DNA from: Hydrogenophaga intermedia
Lineage (GTDB): Bacteria > Pseudomonadota > Gammaproteobacteria > Burkholderiales > Burkholderiaceae_C
Direction: 5' to 3'
DNA length: 21,762 nt
Assembly (NCBI GenBank): GCA_945869245.1
Contig: CAMBOY010000012.1
Location: forward strand, 1-21,762
Positions 5,881 through 13,554 of the stretch are shown one piece after another. Each line of letters starts with the position of its first letter. Within the stretch, counting starts at the first letter, position 1. A program made the position numbers and the translations under genes. The notes beneath the pieces were generated by a model. It did no database searches and was not told where the DNA came from. It saw only the letters and a list, made by a program, of their open reading frames with translations.

Positions 5881-5885
5881 TCGGC

Positions 5886-6164
5886 ATGATTCGCGGCTTC
5901 CAACACAAAGGTCTTGAGGCTTTCTTTTTGCGTGGCAGCAAGGCTGGCATTCGCCCAGACCATGCTCTGCGTTTGCAGTTGCAGCTGGGCGCACTGGACC
6001 AGGCCACAGGGCCGCAAGACATGGCGGTACCAGGCTGGAAGCTCCACCCACTCAAAGGCGGTCTGGCGGGACATTGGGCTGTGGCTGTCAATGGCAACTG
6101 GCGTCTTACGTTTCGTTTTGTGGGCGCGGATGCTGAACTGGTGGATTACCAGGACTATCACTAA
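5886..6164 (+). CDS. higB: HigB/RelE family type II toxin
   Basis: HigB toxins are ribosome-dependent mRNA endonucleases. The 92-residue product begins MIRGFQHKGLEAFFLRGSKAG; an upstream in-frame ATG at 5784 is rejected because it would run through the promoter. The family pattern is clear: the IRGFQHKGLE start, then LRLQLQLGALDQA, then the core PGWKLHPLKGGLAGHWAVAVNGNWRLTFRF (split here only by loops), and an acidic end DAELVDYQDYH. The WRLTFRF strand with its arginines is the usual active-site region. Toxin comes before antitoxin, as in other hig loci, and higA starts 12 bp downstream. It appears intact, unlike the two neighbouring toxin-antitoxin genes. Confidence 0.92.
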   Translation: MIRGFQHKGLEAFFLRGSKAGIRPDHALRLQLQLGALDQATGPQDMAVPGWKLHPLKGGLAGHWAVAVNGNWRLTFRFVGADAELVDYQDYH

Positions 6165-6176
6165 AGGACATACACC

Positions 6177-6455
6177 ATGAGCCGTATGCATAACCCCCCT
6201 CACCCTGGCGCCGTGCTGCAAGAGTGGCTGGCCGATGTCAGCGTCACGAAGGCGGCAGCTTTGTTGGGTGTGACCCGGGCCTATCTGTCACGCATCCTGC
6301 ATGGGCATGCCGGAATTTCTGCCGACATGGCGCTGCGCCTGTCGGATTTGCTGGGCACCAGTGCAGAGCTTTGGCTCGGCATGCAAAGCGCCTACGACCT
6401 CTGGCAAGCGTCACAACAACCGCGCCCAACGGTGCAGCGCTTGTCCATGGCCTGA
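6177..6455 (+). CDS. higA: HigA family antitoxin, helix-turn-helix (XRE)
   Basis: This 92-residue antitoxin binds HigB and represses the operon. A ribosome binding site AAAGGA (6163-6168) lies 8 bp before the ATG and overlaps the higB stop. The start HNPPHPGAVLQEWLADVSVT is the signature N-terminus of HigA. An XRE helix-turn-helix follows (TKAAALLGVTRAYLSRILHG), then GISADMALRLSDLLGTSAELW, the conserved dimerisation segment. A short tail (QQPRPTVQRLSMA) ends the protein. The GTATAC pair upstream of higB is the probable operator. Confidence 0.94.
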   Translation: MSRMHNPPHPGAVLQEWLADVSVTKAAALLGVTRAYLSRILHGHAGISADMALRLSDLLGTSAELWLGMQSAYDLWQASQQPRPTVQRLSMA

Positions 6456-6495
6456 TCGCTGATCGAGCACAGGCCCAATGGCAGAAGTCACGAAA

Positions 6496-6563
6496 CGCAC
6501 ACCATCTCTACCGCTTCAATCTGCATTGATGAGTCTTTGCTCCACGCAGCCGCACTGCCAGCA
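6496..6563 (+). pseudogene. Decayed second copy of the ParD-like antitoxin 5' end
   Basis: The bases at 6496-6551 align with 5536-5591, the start of the ParD-like gene, with about 14 differences in 56. The start codon has become ATC (6504-6506). The frame still reads ISTASICIDESLLHAAALPA, against MSTVSIRIDASLADAARVAA. Similarity fades after about 6563. The rest of the interval to 6639 holds no gene I can support. The two copies flank the intact higBA pair. Confidence 0.6.
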
Positions 6564-6639
6564 ATCTGGCGTGAGCTGACAAGGCCAGGGGCCACAAGAC
6601 AGCTTCTATCGGGATTGGAAGCACTGACCTGCCCGCAAC

Positions 6640-7764
6640 TCAGTGCTGCCGCCGAAACGCCTCCACCCCCGCCCGCACCACCGACTGCACGCTGCCGGTT
6701 TCGGCGTGGCGCTTGCGCAGATAACTGGCATGGTTGCCGTCGCGGGCGGCGGTGCGTTCTATCTCGTCAAGCGCAGCGCTGGAGTTCAGCGCTTGCGCGT
6801 GGGGGGCGATTTTGCGCAGGGTGGCCAGCACGTCTTCGCGGATGCTGATTTGTTCGCGGGTTTTGGGGTTGACCATCATGCCGTCCAGGCCAAAGCGGCA
6901 GGCCTGAAATCGGTTGTAGGTGTAGACCAGGTAGTCGTCTTCGGCCGGGGGCGGCTCGTTGCGCTCCAGCAGGTGGCGGCACAGGGCCTGCAGGTAGCAG
7001 GCGAGCGCGGCGGCGCGTTCCACCGTCAGTGGGGTGTCGCACACCCGCAGCTCGATGGTGCCGTATTCGGGTTTGGGGCGAATGTCCCAGTAAAAGTCTT
7101 TCATCGACTTCACCACGCCGGTGCTTTCCATTTTGGTGAAGTAGCCGTTGGCGAATTCGTCCCAGTTCAGCACAAAGGGCGCGCGGCCAGACAGCGGAAA
7201 GGCGAACACCGAGTTGAGTCGGGCCGAATCAAACAGGGTGTCCACGCCTTGCGAAAACGGCGATGACGCCGACAGCGCAATGAAGTGCGGCACGTAGCGG
7301 TTGAGCGAGTGCAGCAAAAACAGCGCTTCGTCGGGCGAGCTGCAGCCCACATGCACATGCTGGCCAAACACGGTGAACTGTTTGGCCAGGTAACCGTACA
7401 GGCCCGAGAGTTGTTCAAAACGCGGCTTGGCAAAGATGCGCTGCTCAAACCAGCGCTGAAACGGGTGAGTTCCGCCACCGGCGATGTCGATGTTGAGCCG
7501 GTCGCAGGCCTGCACCAAGGTGTCGCGAATCTCGCGCAGCTGCGCCAGCAGCGGCGTGTGTTCGGTGTGCACGCTGGTGGCGATTTCGATCATGCTTTGG
7601 GTCATCTCGGGCGTGACGACGCCCGGGAATGGTTTGCGCGACAGCAACTCCAGCACGTCGTCGGCGCTGCTCGACAGATCGTGGTCGTAGCCGTTGACCA
7701 GTTGCAACTCCAGCTCCACCCCCAGGGTGAGCGAGTTCGAGGCCTTGAAGGTTTCCAATGGCAT
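6640..7764 (-). CDS. YbdK family carboxylate-amine ligase (glutamate-cysteine ligase type 2)
   Basis: This 374-residue protein matches the size of YbdK-type enzymes, which form an amide bond between a carboxylate and an amine using ATP and show weak gamma-glutamylcysteine synthetase activity in vitro. Recognisable features are the start SLTLGVELELQLVN (metal-binding glutamates), GGGTHPFQRW, FTVFGQHVHVGC, ALSASSPF and the active-site stretch PKPEYGTIELRVCDTPLT. The C-terminus LRKRHAETGSVQSVV is also typical. The physiological substrate is not known. It is the last gene of a three-gene minus-strand run, 12 bp after the antiporter stop, and is probably co-transcribed. Confidence 0.92.
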   Translation of the reverse strand: MPLETFKASNSLTLGVELELQLVNGYDHDLSSSADDVLELLSRKPFPGVVTPEMTQSMIEIATSVHTEHTPLLAQLREIRDTLVQACDRLNIDIAGGGTHPFQRWFEQRIFAKPRFEQLSGLYGYLAKQFTVFGQHVHVGCSSPDEALFLLHSLNRYVPHFIALSASSPFSQGVDTLFDSARLNSVFAFPLSGRAPFVLNWDEFANGYFTKMESTGVVKSMKDFYWDIRPKPEYGTIELRVCDTPLTVERAAALACYLQALCRHLLERNEPPPAEDDYLVYTYNRFQACRFGLDGMMVNPKTREQISIREDVLATLRKIAPHAQALNSSAALDEIERTAARDGNHASYLRKRHAETGSVQSVVRAGVEAFRRQH

Positions 7765-7776
7765 GGGTGGGCTCCT

Positions 7777-8952
7777 TCAGGTGGTTTCGCGGGCGGCCAT
7801 GAGGGTGCGCTGTGTCACCAGGGGGCCGAGCAGTTCTTGCAGCAGCATCATGCCGGCCATGGCCGCCATGACCTCGGGCGCGGGGGTGAAGCCCTGCTCC
7901 CGGCTTTGCTCCAGCAACAAAATGGCGTAGGCCGACATGGGCGTGAGCGCCAAACCCGTGAACACGCCTTTGCGAAGGGTGATGCCCGACACGCGCGCCA
8001 GCGCCACGCTCACGCCCACTTTCACCAGGGTGCGCACAGCAATGAGCAACAGGCCCACAGCCAGCGTGCCCAGAACAGCGGGCCAGCTCATGAGCGAGGC
8101 GATGTAGACAAACAAAAACAGCGTGAGCGCGTCGCCTGCGGTGCCAAAGTTGCGCTGGGCGTTGGTGAGGTAGACCCGCCGCTCGCGCGCCACCACACCA
8201 AAGCTGAGCGCGGCCAGCAGCGGCGACAGCATCAAGCCTTGCGACAAGGCGGTGAGCAGCACCACCGTCAGGCCAAAGGCCACGGCCAGGCCACTTTCTG
8301 AGGTGTGGCGCGAGCGCAGCAACAGCGGCACCAGCACACCCAAGGCCGCGCCCACCGCCAGCGACGTGATCAGCACATGCACACTGCCCAGCGCCGCCTG
8401 CAACAGGCTGCCCGAGGTGGACAGCGTCCAGTAGCCCACCACCAGCTTGAGCGCCAGCACCGCCATGAGGCAGTTGATGGCGCACAGGTGCAGCACCCGT
8501 TCGGTCACCTGGCCGGCGCTGCGCATTTCGTTGGCCACCCGCACAATGCCGGCGGGCGACGCCGACACCGACAGGGCCGCCACAATGAGCCGGTTCTCGA
8601 CCGACAGATCAAGCCAGGCACTGGCCCAGTACACCGCCGCAAAGGTCAGAGCCGACTCCACGACACCGTGCACCAACACCCAGGGGTTGTGGCGAAACCA
8701 GCGCAGGTGGATGCGGTAGCCCAGCTCAAACAGCACCAGCGACAAGGCCACGTTGGCCAGAAACGGCAGGCCGGGCACGTCGGACGTGAGTCCGGACAAA
8801 TTGACCATGCCACCGATCAGGCCCACGGCCACATAGCTGCTGACACGCGGCAGGCGCCAGTGTTCGTGCAAGCGCTCGCCCAACCACCAAGCGAGCAACA
8901 ACACCAACGGCCAGGCCACCGACTGCAACATAAACCCCCAACCCTGTGTCAT
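7777..8952 (-). CDS. Cation:proton antiporter (CPA2-type, Na+/H+ exchanger fold)
   Basis: This 391-residue inner-membrane protein has about eleven or twelve hydrophobic segments. LPRVSSYVAVGLIGG near the N-terminus and FLANVALSLVLFELGYRI are the discontinuous-helix and acidic-helix patches of the monovalent cation:proton antiporter family. VSASPAGIVRVANE occupies the position of the usual ND or QD ion-binding motif but has no obvious aspartate pair, so ion preference is unclear. There is no C-terminal RCK/TrkA-N domain, so it is shorter than KefB/KefC. It sits between the methyltransferase (27 bp upstream) and the YbdK-like gene (12 bp downstream), suggesting one transcript, perhaps linked to stress or pH tolerance. 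Confidence 0.85.
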   Translation of the reverse strand: MTQGWGFMLQSVAWPLVLLLAWWLGERLHEHWRLPRVSSYVAVGLIGGMVNLSGLTSDVPGLPFLANVALSLVLFELGYRIHLRWFRHNPWVLVHGVVESALTFAAVYWASAWLDLSVENRLIVAALSVSASPAGIVRVANEMRSAGQVTERVLHLCAINCLMAVLALKLVVGYWTLSTSGSLLQAALGSVHVLITSLAVGAALGVLVPLLLRSRHTSESGLAVAFGLTVVLLTALSQGLMLSPLLAALSFGVVARERRVYLTNAQRNFGTAGDALTLFLFVYIASLMSWPAVLGTLAVGLLLIAVRTLVKVGVSVALARVSGITLRKGVFTGLALTPMSAYAILLLEQSREQGFTPAPEVMAAMAGMMLLQELLGPLVTQRTLMAARETT

Positions 8953-8979
8953 CGGCGCTCCTTGTGTGGTGTGTGTTTG

Positions 8980-9864
8980 TCAGACGGCAAAGCGGGTGTG
9001 GAGTTCCTGCAGGCCCAGCTCGTCCAGAATGGCTTGTAGCCGCGCGCGGGCTTGCGCGGCTTTGCCGGTGTGGCCCGGGCCCAGGCGTTTGGCCAGGATC
9101 AGCTCGTTTTTCATGGAGTGTTCCCAGCCCACCAACTCGGTCACGGTGACTTGGTAGCCGTGTGCTTCCAACTGCAGGCAGCGCAGCACATTGGTGATTT
9201 GGCTGCCGACTTCGCGGGTGTGCAGCGGGTGGCGCCACAGCTCGGCCAGCGGCGTGCGCGAGAGCTGCAGCGCCTTGTGCTGGCGCATGACGCTGGCCAC
9301 CTCGGCCTGGCAGCAGGGCACCAGCACCAGGCAGCGCGCCTGGCGCGCCAGGCCAAAAGCGATGGCGTCGTCGGTGGCGGTGTCGCAGGCGTGCAGCGCG
9401 GTCACCAGGTCGATGGTGGCGGGCAGCGCCGGGTGGGTCAGCGACTCGGCCACGGTGCAGGCCAAAAAGCCCATGCGCTCAAAGCCCAGGCGCTGCGCCA
9501 GCGCTGCCGAGCGTTCCACCAGTTCGGTGCGCGCCTCCACGCCATACACCCAGCCCTGCGGGCGCTGTTTACAAAACAGGTCGTACAAGATGAAGCCGAG
9601 GTAACTTTTGCCCGCGCCGTGGTCGGCCAGGGCCACGTCGCCGCGCGCGTCCAGCGCTTCTTGCAGCAGCGGCTCAATGAACTGCACCAGGTGGTAGACC
9701 TGCTTGAGCTTGCGCCGCGTGTCTTGGTTGAGCTTGCCTTCGCGGGTGAGGATGTGCAGCTCTTTGAGCAGCTCAATCGACTGGCCAGCCCGTAGCTCGG
9801 GCAACTGGTCTTGCAGGGTGGGTGTGGGGCGTGAGGTGGCGTGTGGGGTGCGTTGCTTGGCCAT
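8980..9864 (-). CDS. Class I SAM-dependent methyltransferase (Methyltransf_32-like)
   Basis: This 294-residue cytoplasmic protein carries the SAM-binding motif I as ALADHGAGKSYLGF at about residues 78-91, and an acidic end of the second strand in YGVEAR. The patch TALHACDTATDDAIAFG (about 156-172) and LVLVPCCQAEV are characteristic of the Methyltransf_32 group, whose members include likely RNA or protein methylases. A helical N-terminal domain of about 75 residues precedes the catalytic fold. The substrate is not evident. It is the first gene of the minus-strand operon and is divergent from srkA with 49 bp between starts, so the promoters must share that short space. Confidence 0.85.
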   Translation of the reverse strand: MAKQRTPHATSRPTPTLQDQLPELRAGQSIELLKELHILTREGKLNQDTRRKLKQVYHLVQFIEPLLQEALDARGDVALADHGAGKSYLGFILYDLFCKQRPQGWVYGVEARTELVERSAALAQRLGFERMGFLACTVAESLTHPALPATIDLVTALHACDTATDDAIAFGLARQARCLVLVPCCQAEVASVMRQHKALQLSRTPLAELWRHPLHTREVGSQITNVLRCLQLEAHGYQVTVTELVGWEHSMKNELILAKRLGPGHTGKAAQARARLQAILDELGLQELHTRFAV

Positions 9865-9913
9865 CGGGGGATGATACGGGCGCTGTCAAGCCACAGGGTA
9901 CGACAATGGGGGC

Positions 9914-10975
9914 ATGCACAGCACCGAACACACCAGCGCTCCACACCCCTACGCCGCCCTCACACCCGATGTGGTGCAAGACGCGCTGACCAGTGTGGGT
10001 CTGTGGGGCGACGGGCGGTTGCAGGCGCTCAACAGCTTTGAAAACCGCGTCTACCAAGCGCACCTGGAACGCCCGGTAGACGGCAGCGAGGTGAGCCAGG
10101 TGGTGGCCAAGTTTTACCGGCCAGCGCGCTGGAGCGATGTGCAGATTGAGGAAGAACACCGCTTTGCCCTGGCCCTGGCCGAGAGCGAGGTGCCCATGGT
10201 GGCGCCGCTGCAGCTGGACGGCCGCACGCTGCACCACTTTGGCGGCTTTGCCTGGGCGGTGTGCCCACGCCGGGGCGGACGACGGCCCGAACTGGAAGAC
10301 CTGGACGTGCTGGAGTGGATTGGCCGCCTGCTGGCGCGCCTACACAACGTGGGCGCGGCCGAACCCTTTGCCCACCGCCCAGCGCTGGATGTGCAGACCT
10401 TTGGCCACGAGCCGCGCGACTGGCTGCTGCAACACGGCGCGGTGGCGCCCGAGGTGGAACGCGAATGGGCGCGCCTGAGCGACCAAGCGCTGCAGCGTGT
10501 GGCCCAACACCCCGCCCTGCAGGCCTGCGCCAGCGGCACCACCGAGGCCAGCGACGGCACCCGCCTGCTGCGCCTGCACGGCGACTGCCACCCGGGCAAC
10601 ATCTTGTGGACGCCCGAAGGCCAAGAGGGCGCCGGCCCGCACTTTGTGGACCTGGACGACTGCCGCAGCGGCCCAGCGGTGCAAGACCTGTGGATGCTGC
10701 TCAGCGGCGAGCGCCCGCAACAAACCCTGCAGCTCAGCGCCCTGCTGGACGGTTACGAACAACTGCGCGACTTTGACCGGCGCGAACTCGCGCTGATCGA
10801 GCCGCTGCGCACGCTGCGCCTGCTGCACTACAGCGCGTGGATTGCGCGCCGCCAAGACGACCCGAGCTTTGCCATCAACTTTCCGTGGTTTGGCAGCCGC
10901 GATTACTGGCAAGGCCAGGTGGACATGCTGGTGGACCAATTGGAAGAAATGGACAAGGAGCCACTGACGGTGTGA
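9914..10975 (+). CDS. srkA: SrkA/YihE family stress-response serine/threonine kinase
   Basis: This 353-residue protein is an eukaryotic-like kinase of the APH fold; in E. coli SrkA counters stress-induced death. Conserved points are the N-terminal start YAALTPDVVQDAL, ALNSFENRVYQ, the presumptive ATP lysine in VVAKFYRP (K66), the helix glutamate in IEEEHRFALAL, and PLQLDGRTLHHFGGFAWAVCPRRGGR. The catalytic loop is LHGDCHPGNILW (222-232), with D224 and N229, and the metal loop is HFVDLDDCRSGP. Its last codons (VDQLEEMDKEPLTV) lie in a segment repeated on the far side of the type I island, where the copy reads VDQLEEMNKEPLCA. The present 3' end therefore probably arrived with the island, leaving the enzyme intact with a slightly altered tail. 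Confidence 0.93.
   Translation: MHSTEHTSAPHPYAALTPDVVQDALTSVGLWGDGRLQALNSFENRVYQAHLERPVDGSEVSQVVAKFYRPARWSDVQIEEEHRFALALAESEVPMVAPLQLDGRTLHHFGGFAWAVCPRRGGRRPELEDLDVLEWIGRLLARLHNVGAAEPFAHRPALDVQTFGHEPRDWLLQHGAVAPEVEREWARLSDQALQRVAQHPALQACASGTTEASDGTRLLRLHGDCHPGNILWTPEGQEGAGPHFVDLDDCRSGPAVQDLWMLLSGERPQQTLQLSALLDGYEQLRDFDRRELALIEPLRTLRLLHYSAWIARRQDDPSFAINFPWFGSRDYWQGQVDMLVDQLEEMDKEPLTV
10931..10962 (+). repeat. Left copy of the 32-bp direct repeat bounding the type I island (inside srkA 3' end)
   Basis: These 32 bp match 18577-18608 in the same orientation with two differences. The shared core includes GACCAATTGGAAGAAATG. The repeat lies just before the srkA stop at 10975, and the island genes begin at 11049. 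It is a candidate attachment or recombination site. Confidence 0.75.
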
Positions 10976-11048
10976 GGTCGATTCATCAGACAAAATCAGT
11001 ACCATTCAAGCCAGTGCCACACAGACATACGGCGGCCTAGGGAGCCCC

Positions 11049-13535
11049 ATGAACAACAGCCAACTCACCGAAAGCGACATCCGCGCCCGCTACATCACGC
11101 CCGCCATTGAGCAGGCGGGGTGGGACCCGATGACGCAAATATTTCATGAGTTCGGTCTGCGTGCCGGGCGCATCAGTGTGCGCGGCCGTGCAGCTCACCG
11201 TGACCAGACGACCGTCCTCAAAGCCGACTACGCACTGTTCTTCAAGCCCAACATCCCCATTGCGGCGGTCGAAGCCAAAGACAACAACCACGGCATGGGC
11301 GCTGGCATGCCACAGGCCATTGAATACGCCCGCTTGCTGGGCGTGCCCTTTGCCTTTGCCAGCAATGGCGACGGCTTCATCTTCCGCGACGAAACGCTGG
11401 CCGATGGCGTGCTGGAAAAACCAATCGCCCTGCACGAATTCCCCAGCCCCCAGCAACTGTGGGACCGCTACTGCGCCTGGAAAGGCTGGACGCCACAGGT
11501 GCGCAGCGTGGCCGAATTCGACTACTACCCCGGCAAGACCCCGCGCTACTACCAAATCAACGCGGTCAACCGCGCCGTCGAGGCCATTGCCGCTGGCCAA
11601 AAGCGTGTGCTGCTCGTCATGGCCACCGGCACGGGCAAGACCTTCACGGCCTTCCAGATCATCCACCGGCTGTGGAAATCGCCGTGGCGCAACGACCCGA
11701 GCAGCACCAAGCCCAAGCGAATCCTGTTTTTGGCCGACCGCAACATCCTGATCGACCAGACCATGGTCAACGACTTTCGTCCATTCAAGGGCGCGATGGC
11801 CAAGCTCAGCCCCAACGCCAAAGGCATTGAAGTGGTGGATGCCCAAGGCAAGGTGTCGGTGGAAGCGGTGGACCTGGCGATCAACAAGACCACCAAACAG
11901 GTCAACAAGTCGTACGAAATTTACCTTTCGCTCTACCAGGCCGTGACTGGCACCGAGGAAGAACGCAACATCTACAAGCAGTTCAGCCCCGACTTCTTCG
12001 ACCTCATCGTCATCGACGAGTGCCACCGGGGCAGCGCCGACGAAGACTCGGCCTGGCACGACATACTCAAATACTTCAGCGGTGCCACCCATGTGGGCCT
12101 GACCGCCACGCCCAAAGAAACCAAAGACGTTTCCAACACCGACTATTTTGGCGAACCGGTTTACACCTACAGCCTCAAGCAAGGCATTGAAGACGGCTTT
12201 CTCGCGCCCTACAAAGTCATCCGCGTGGACCTGGACAAAGACGCCTTTGGCTGGCGCCCCAGCGCCGGCATGACCGATAAGCTGGGCAACGTCATCGAAG
12301 ACCGCATCTACACCGGCGCCGACATGAACCGCAAGCTGGTGCTGGAAAAGCGCGACGAAGTGGTGGCCGCCAAAATCACCGAATACCTCAAGGCCACCGA
12401 CCGCATGGCCAAGACCATTGTGTTTTGCGAAGACATCGACCACGCCGAACGCATGCGCCTGGCGCTCTCCAACGCCAACGCCGACCTGTGTGCCGATGCC
12501 CCCAACTACGTGGTGCAAATCACCGGCGACAACGCCCACGGCAAGGCCCAGCTCGACAACTTCATCGACCCGGAAAAGCCCTACCCAGTCATTGCCACCA
12601 CCTCCAAGCTCATGAGCACGGGCGTGGACGCACAGACTTGCAAGCTCATCGTGCTGGACCAAAACATCAAGTCCATGACGCTGTTCAAGCAGATCATTGG
12701 CCGGGGCACCCGCTTGCGCGAAGACCTGGGCAAAACCTGGTTCACCATCCTCGACTTCAAGCGCGCCACCGAACTCTTTGCCGACAAGGACTTCGACGGC
12801 GAGCCCGTGCAGGTCTACGAGCCCAAAGGCGAGCAGCCTGTGGCGCCCGCCGATACCCCGCCACCAACCACAGGTGCAGGGTCAAGCGCCTTGACGGCCG
12901 AAGAACCCACCCCCGGCTACACCGCCCCAGGCACTGGCACAGACAGCACCGAACCCAAACGCTACGTGGTGGGCGGCGCCGTGAACGTGACGGTAGCCCG
13001 TGAGCGTGTGCAATACCTCAGCCCCGAAGGCAAGCTCATCACCGAGAGCCTGCGCGACTACACCCGCATCAACCTCACCAAACAATACGACTCGCTCGAC
13101 AAGTTTTTGCAAGCCTGGAACGGCGCCGAGCGCAAAGCCGCCCTGCTGCAAGAACTGGAAGGCCGTGGCGTGCTGTACGACGCGCTGGCCGACGAAGTGG
13201 CACGCAGCGGCCTGCAAGACTTGGACCCCTTCGACCTTCTGCTGCATGTGGCCTACAACCAGCCCACACTCACCCGCCGCGAGCGCGCCAACCGCGTCAA
13301 AAAGCGCAACGTCTTCGCCCAATACGGCGGCGTGGCCCGCCAAGTCATTGAGGCGCTGATCGACAAATACGCCGACGAAGGCATCCAGACCATCGAAAGC
13401 AACGACGTTCTCAAGCTCCAACCCTTCAGCCAGATGGGCAGCCCGGTCGAGATCGTGCGCAGCTTCGGTGGCCGCCCGCAATACCTGCAAGCCCTGCAAA
13501 CGCTGGAGCGCGAGCTGTACGCGCCCAGCGCCTGA
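11049..13535 (+). CDS. hsdR: Type I restriction enzyme R subunit (HsdR, EcoEI type)
   Basis: This 828-residue subunit translocates and cuts unmethylated DNA in complex with HsdM and HsdS. The N-terminal PD-(D/E)xK nuclease shows D60 in LKADYALFF and E75-x-K77 in AAVEAKDNN. Helicase motor: Walker A MATGTGKTFT (191-200), DECH box VIDECHRGS (321-329), motif III GLTATPKE (350-357), and motif VI IIGRGTRLRED (549-559). A proline/threonine-rich linker (about 595-635, from 12830 to 12960) precedes the EcoEI_R_C-type domain that docks on the methylase. A ribosome binding site (AGGGAG, 11039-11044) precedes the ATG. It is the first gene of the island, 73 bp after srkA; hsdM starts 19 bp after its stop. 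No lesions seen, so the subunit is probably functional. Confidence 0.95.
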   Translation: MNNSQLTESDIRARYITPAIEQAGWDPMTQIFHEFGLRAGRISVRGRAAHRDQTTVLKADYALFFKPNIPIAAVEAKDNNHGMGAGMPQAIEYARLLGVPFAFASNGDGFIFRDETLADGVLEKPIALHEFPSPQQLWDRYCAWKGWTPQVRSVAEFDYYPGKTPRYYQINAVNRAVEAIAAGQKRVLLVMATGTGKTFTAFQIIHRLWKSPWRNDPSSTKPKRILFLADRNILIDQTMVNDFRPFKGAMAKLSPNAKGIEVVDAQGKVSVEAVDLAINKTTKQVNKSYEIYLSLYQAVTGTEEERNIYKQFSPDFFDLIVIDECHRGSADEDSAWHDILKYFSGATHVGLTATPKETKDVSNTDYFGEPVYTYSLKQGIEDGFLAPYKVIRVDLDKDAFGWRPSAGMTDKLGNVIEDRIYTGADMNRKLVLEKRDEVVAAKITEYLKATDRMAKTIVFCEDIDHAERMRLALSNANADLCADAPNYVVQITGDNAHGKAQLDNFIDPEKPYPVIATTSKLMSTGVDAQTCKLIVLDQNIKSMTLFKQIIGRGTRLREDLGKTWFTILDFKRATELFADKDFDGEPVQVYEPKGEQPVAPADTPPPTTGAGSSALTAEEPTPGYTAPGTGTDSTEPKRYVVGGAVNVTVARERVQYLSPEGKLITESLRDYTRINLTKQYDSLDKFLQAWNGAERKAALLQELEGRGVLYDALADEVARSGLQDLDPFDLLLHVAYNQPTLTRRERANRVKKRNVFAQYGGVARQVIEALIDKYADEGIQTIESNDVLKLQPFSQMGSPVEIVRSFGGRPQYLQALQTLERELYAPSA

Positions 13536-13554
13536 ATCCGCTTAGAACAACAAC

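Noticed and set aside
11037..12662. 541-codon minus-strand reading opposite hsdR
   Set aside because: Shadow of hsdR; no domain, and hsdR has complete motifs in the other strand.
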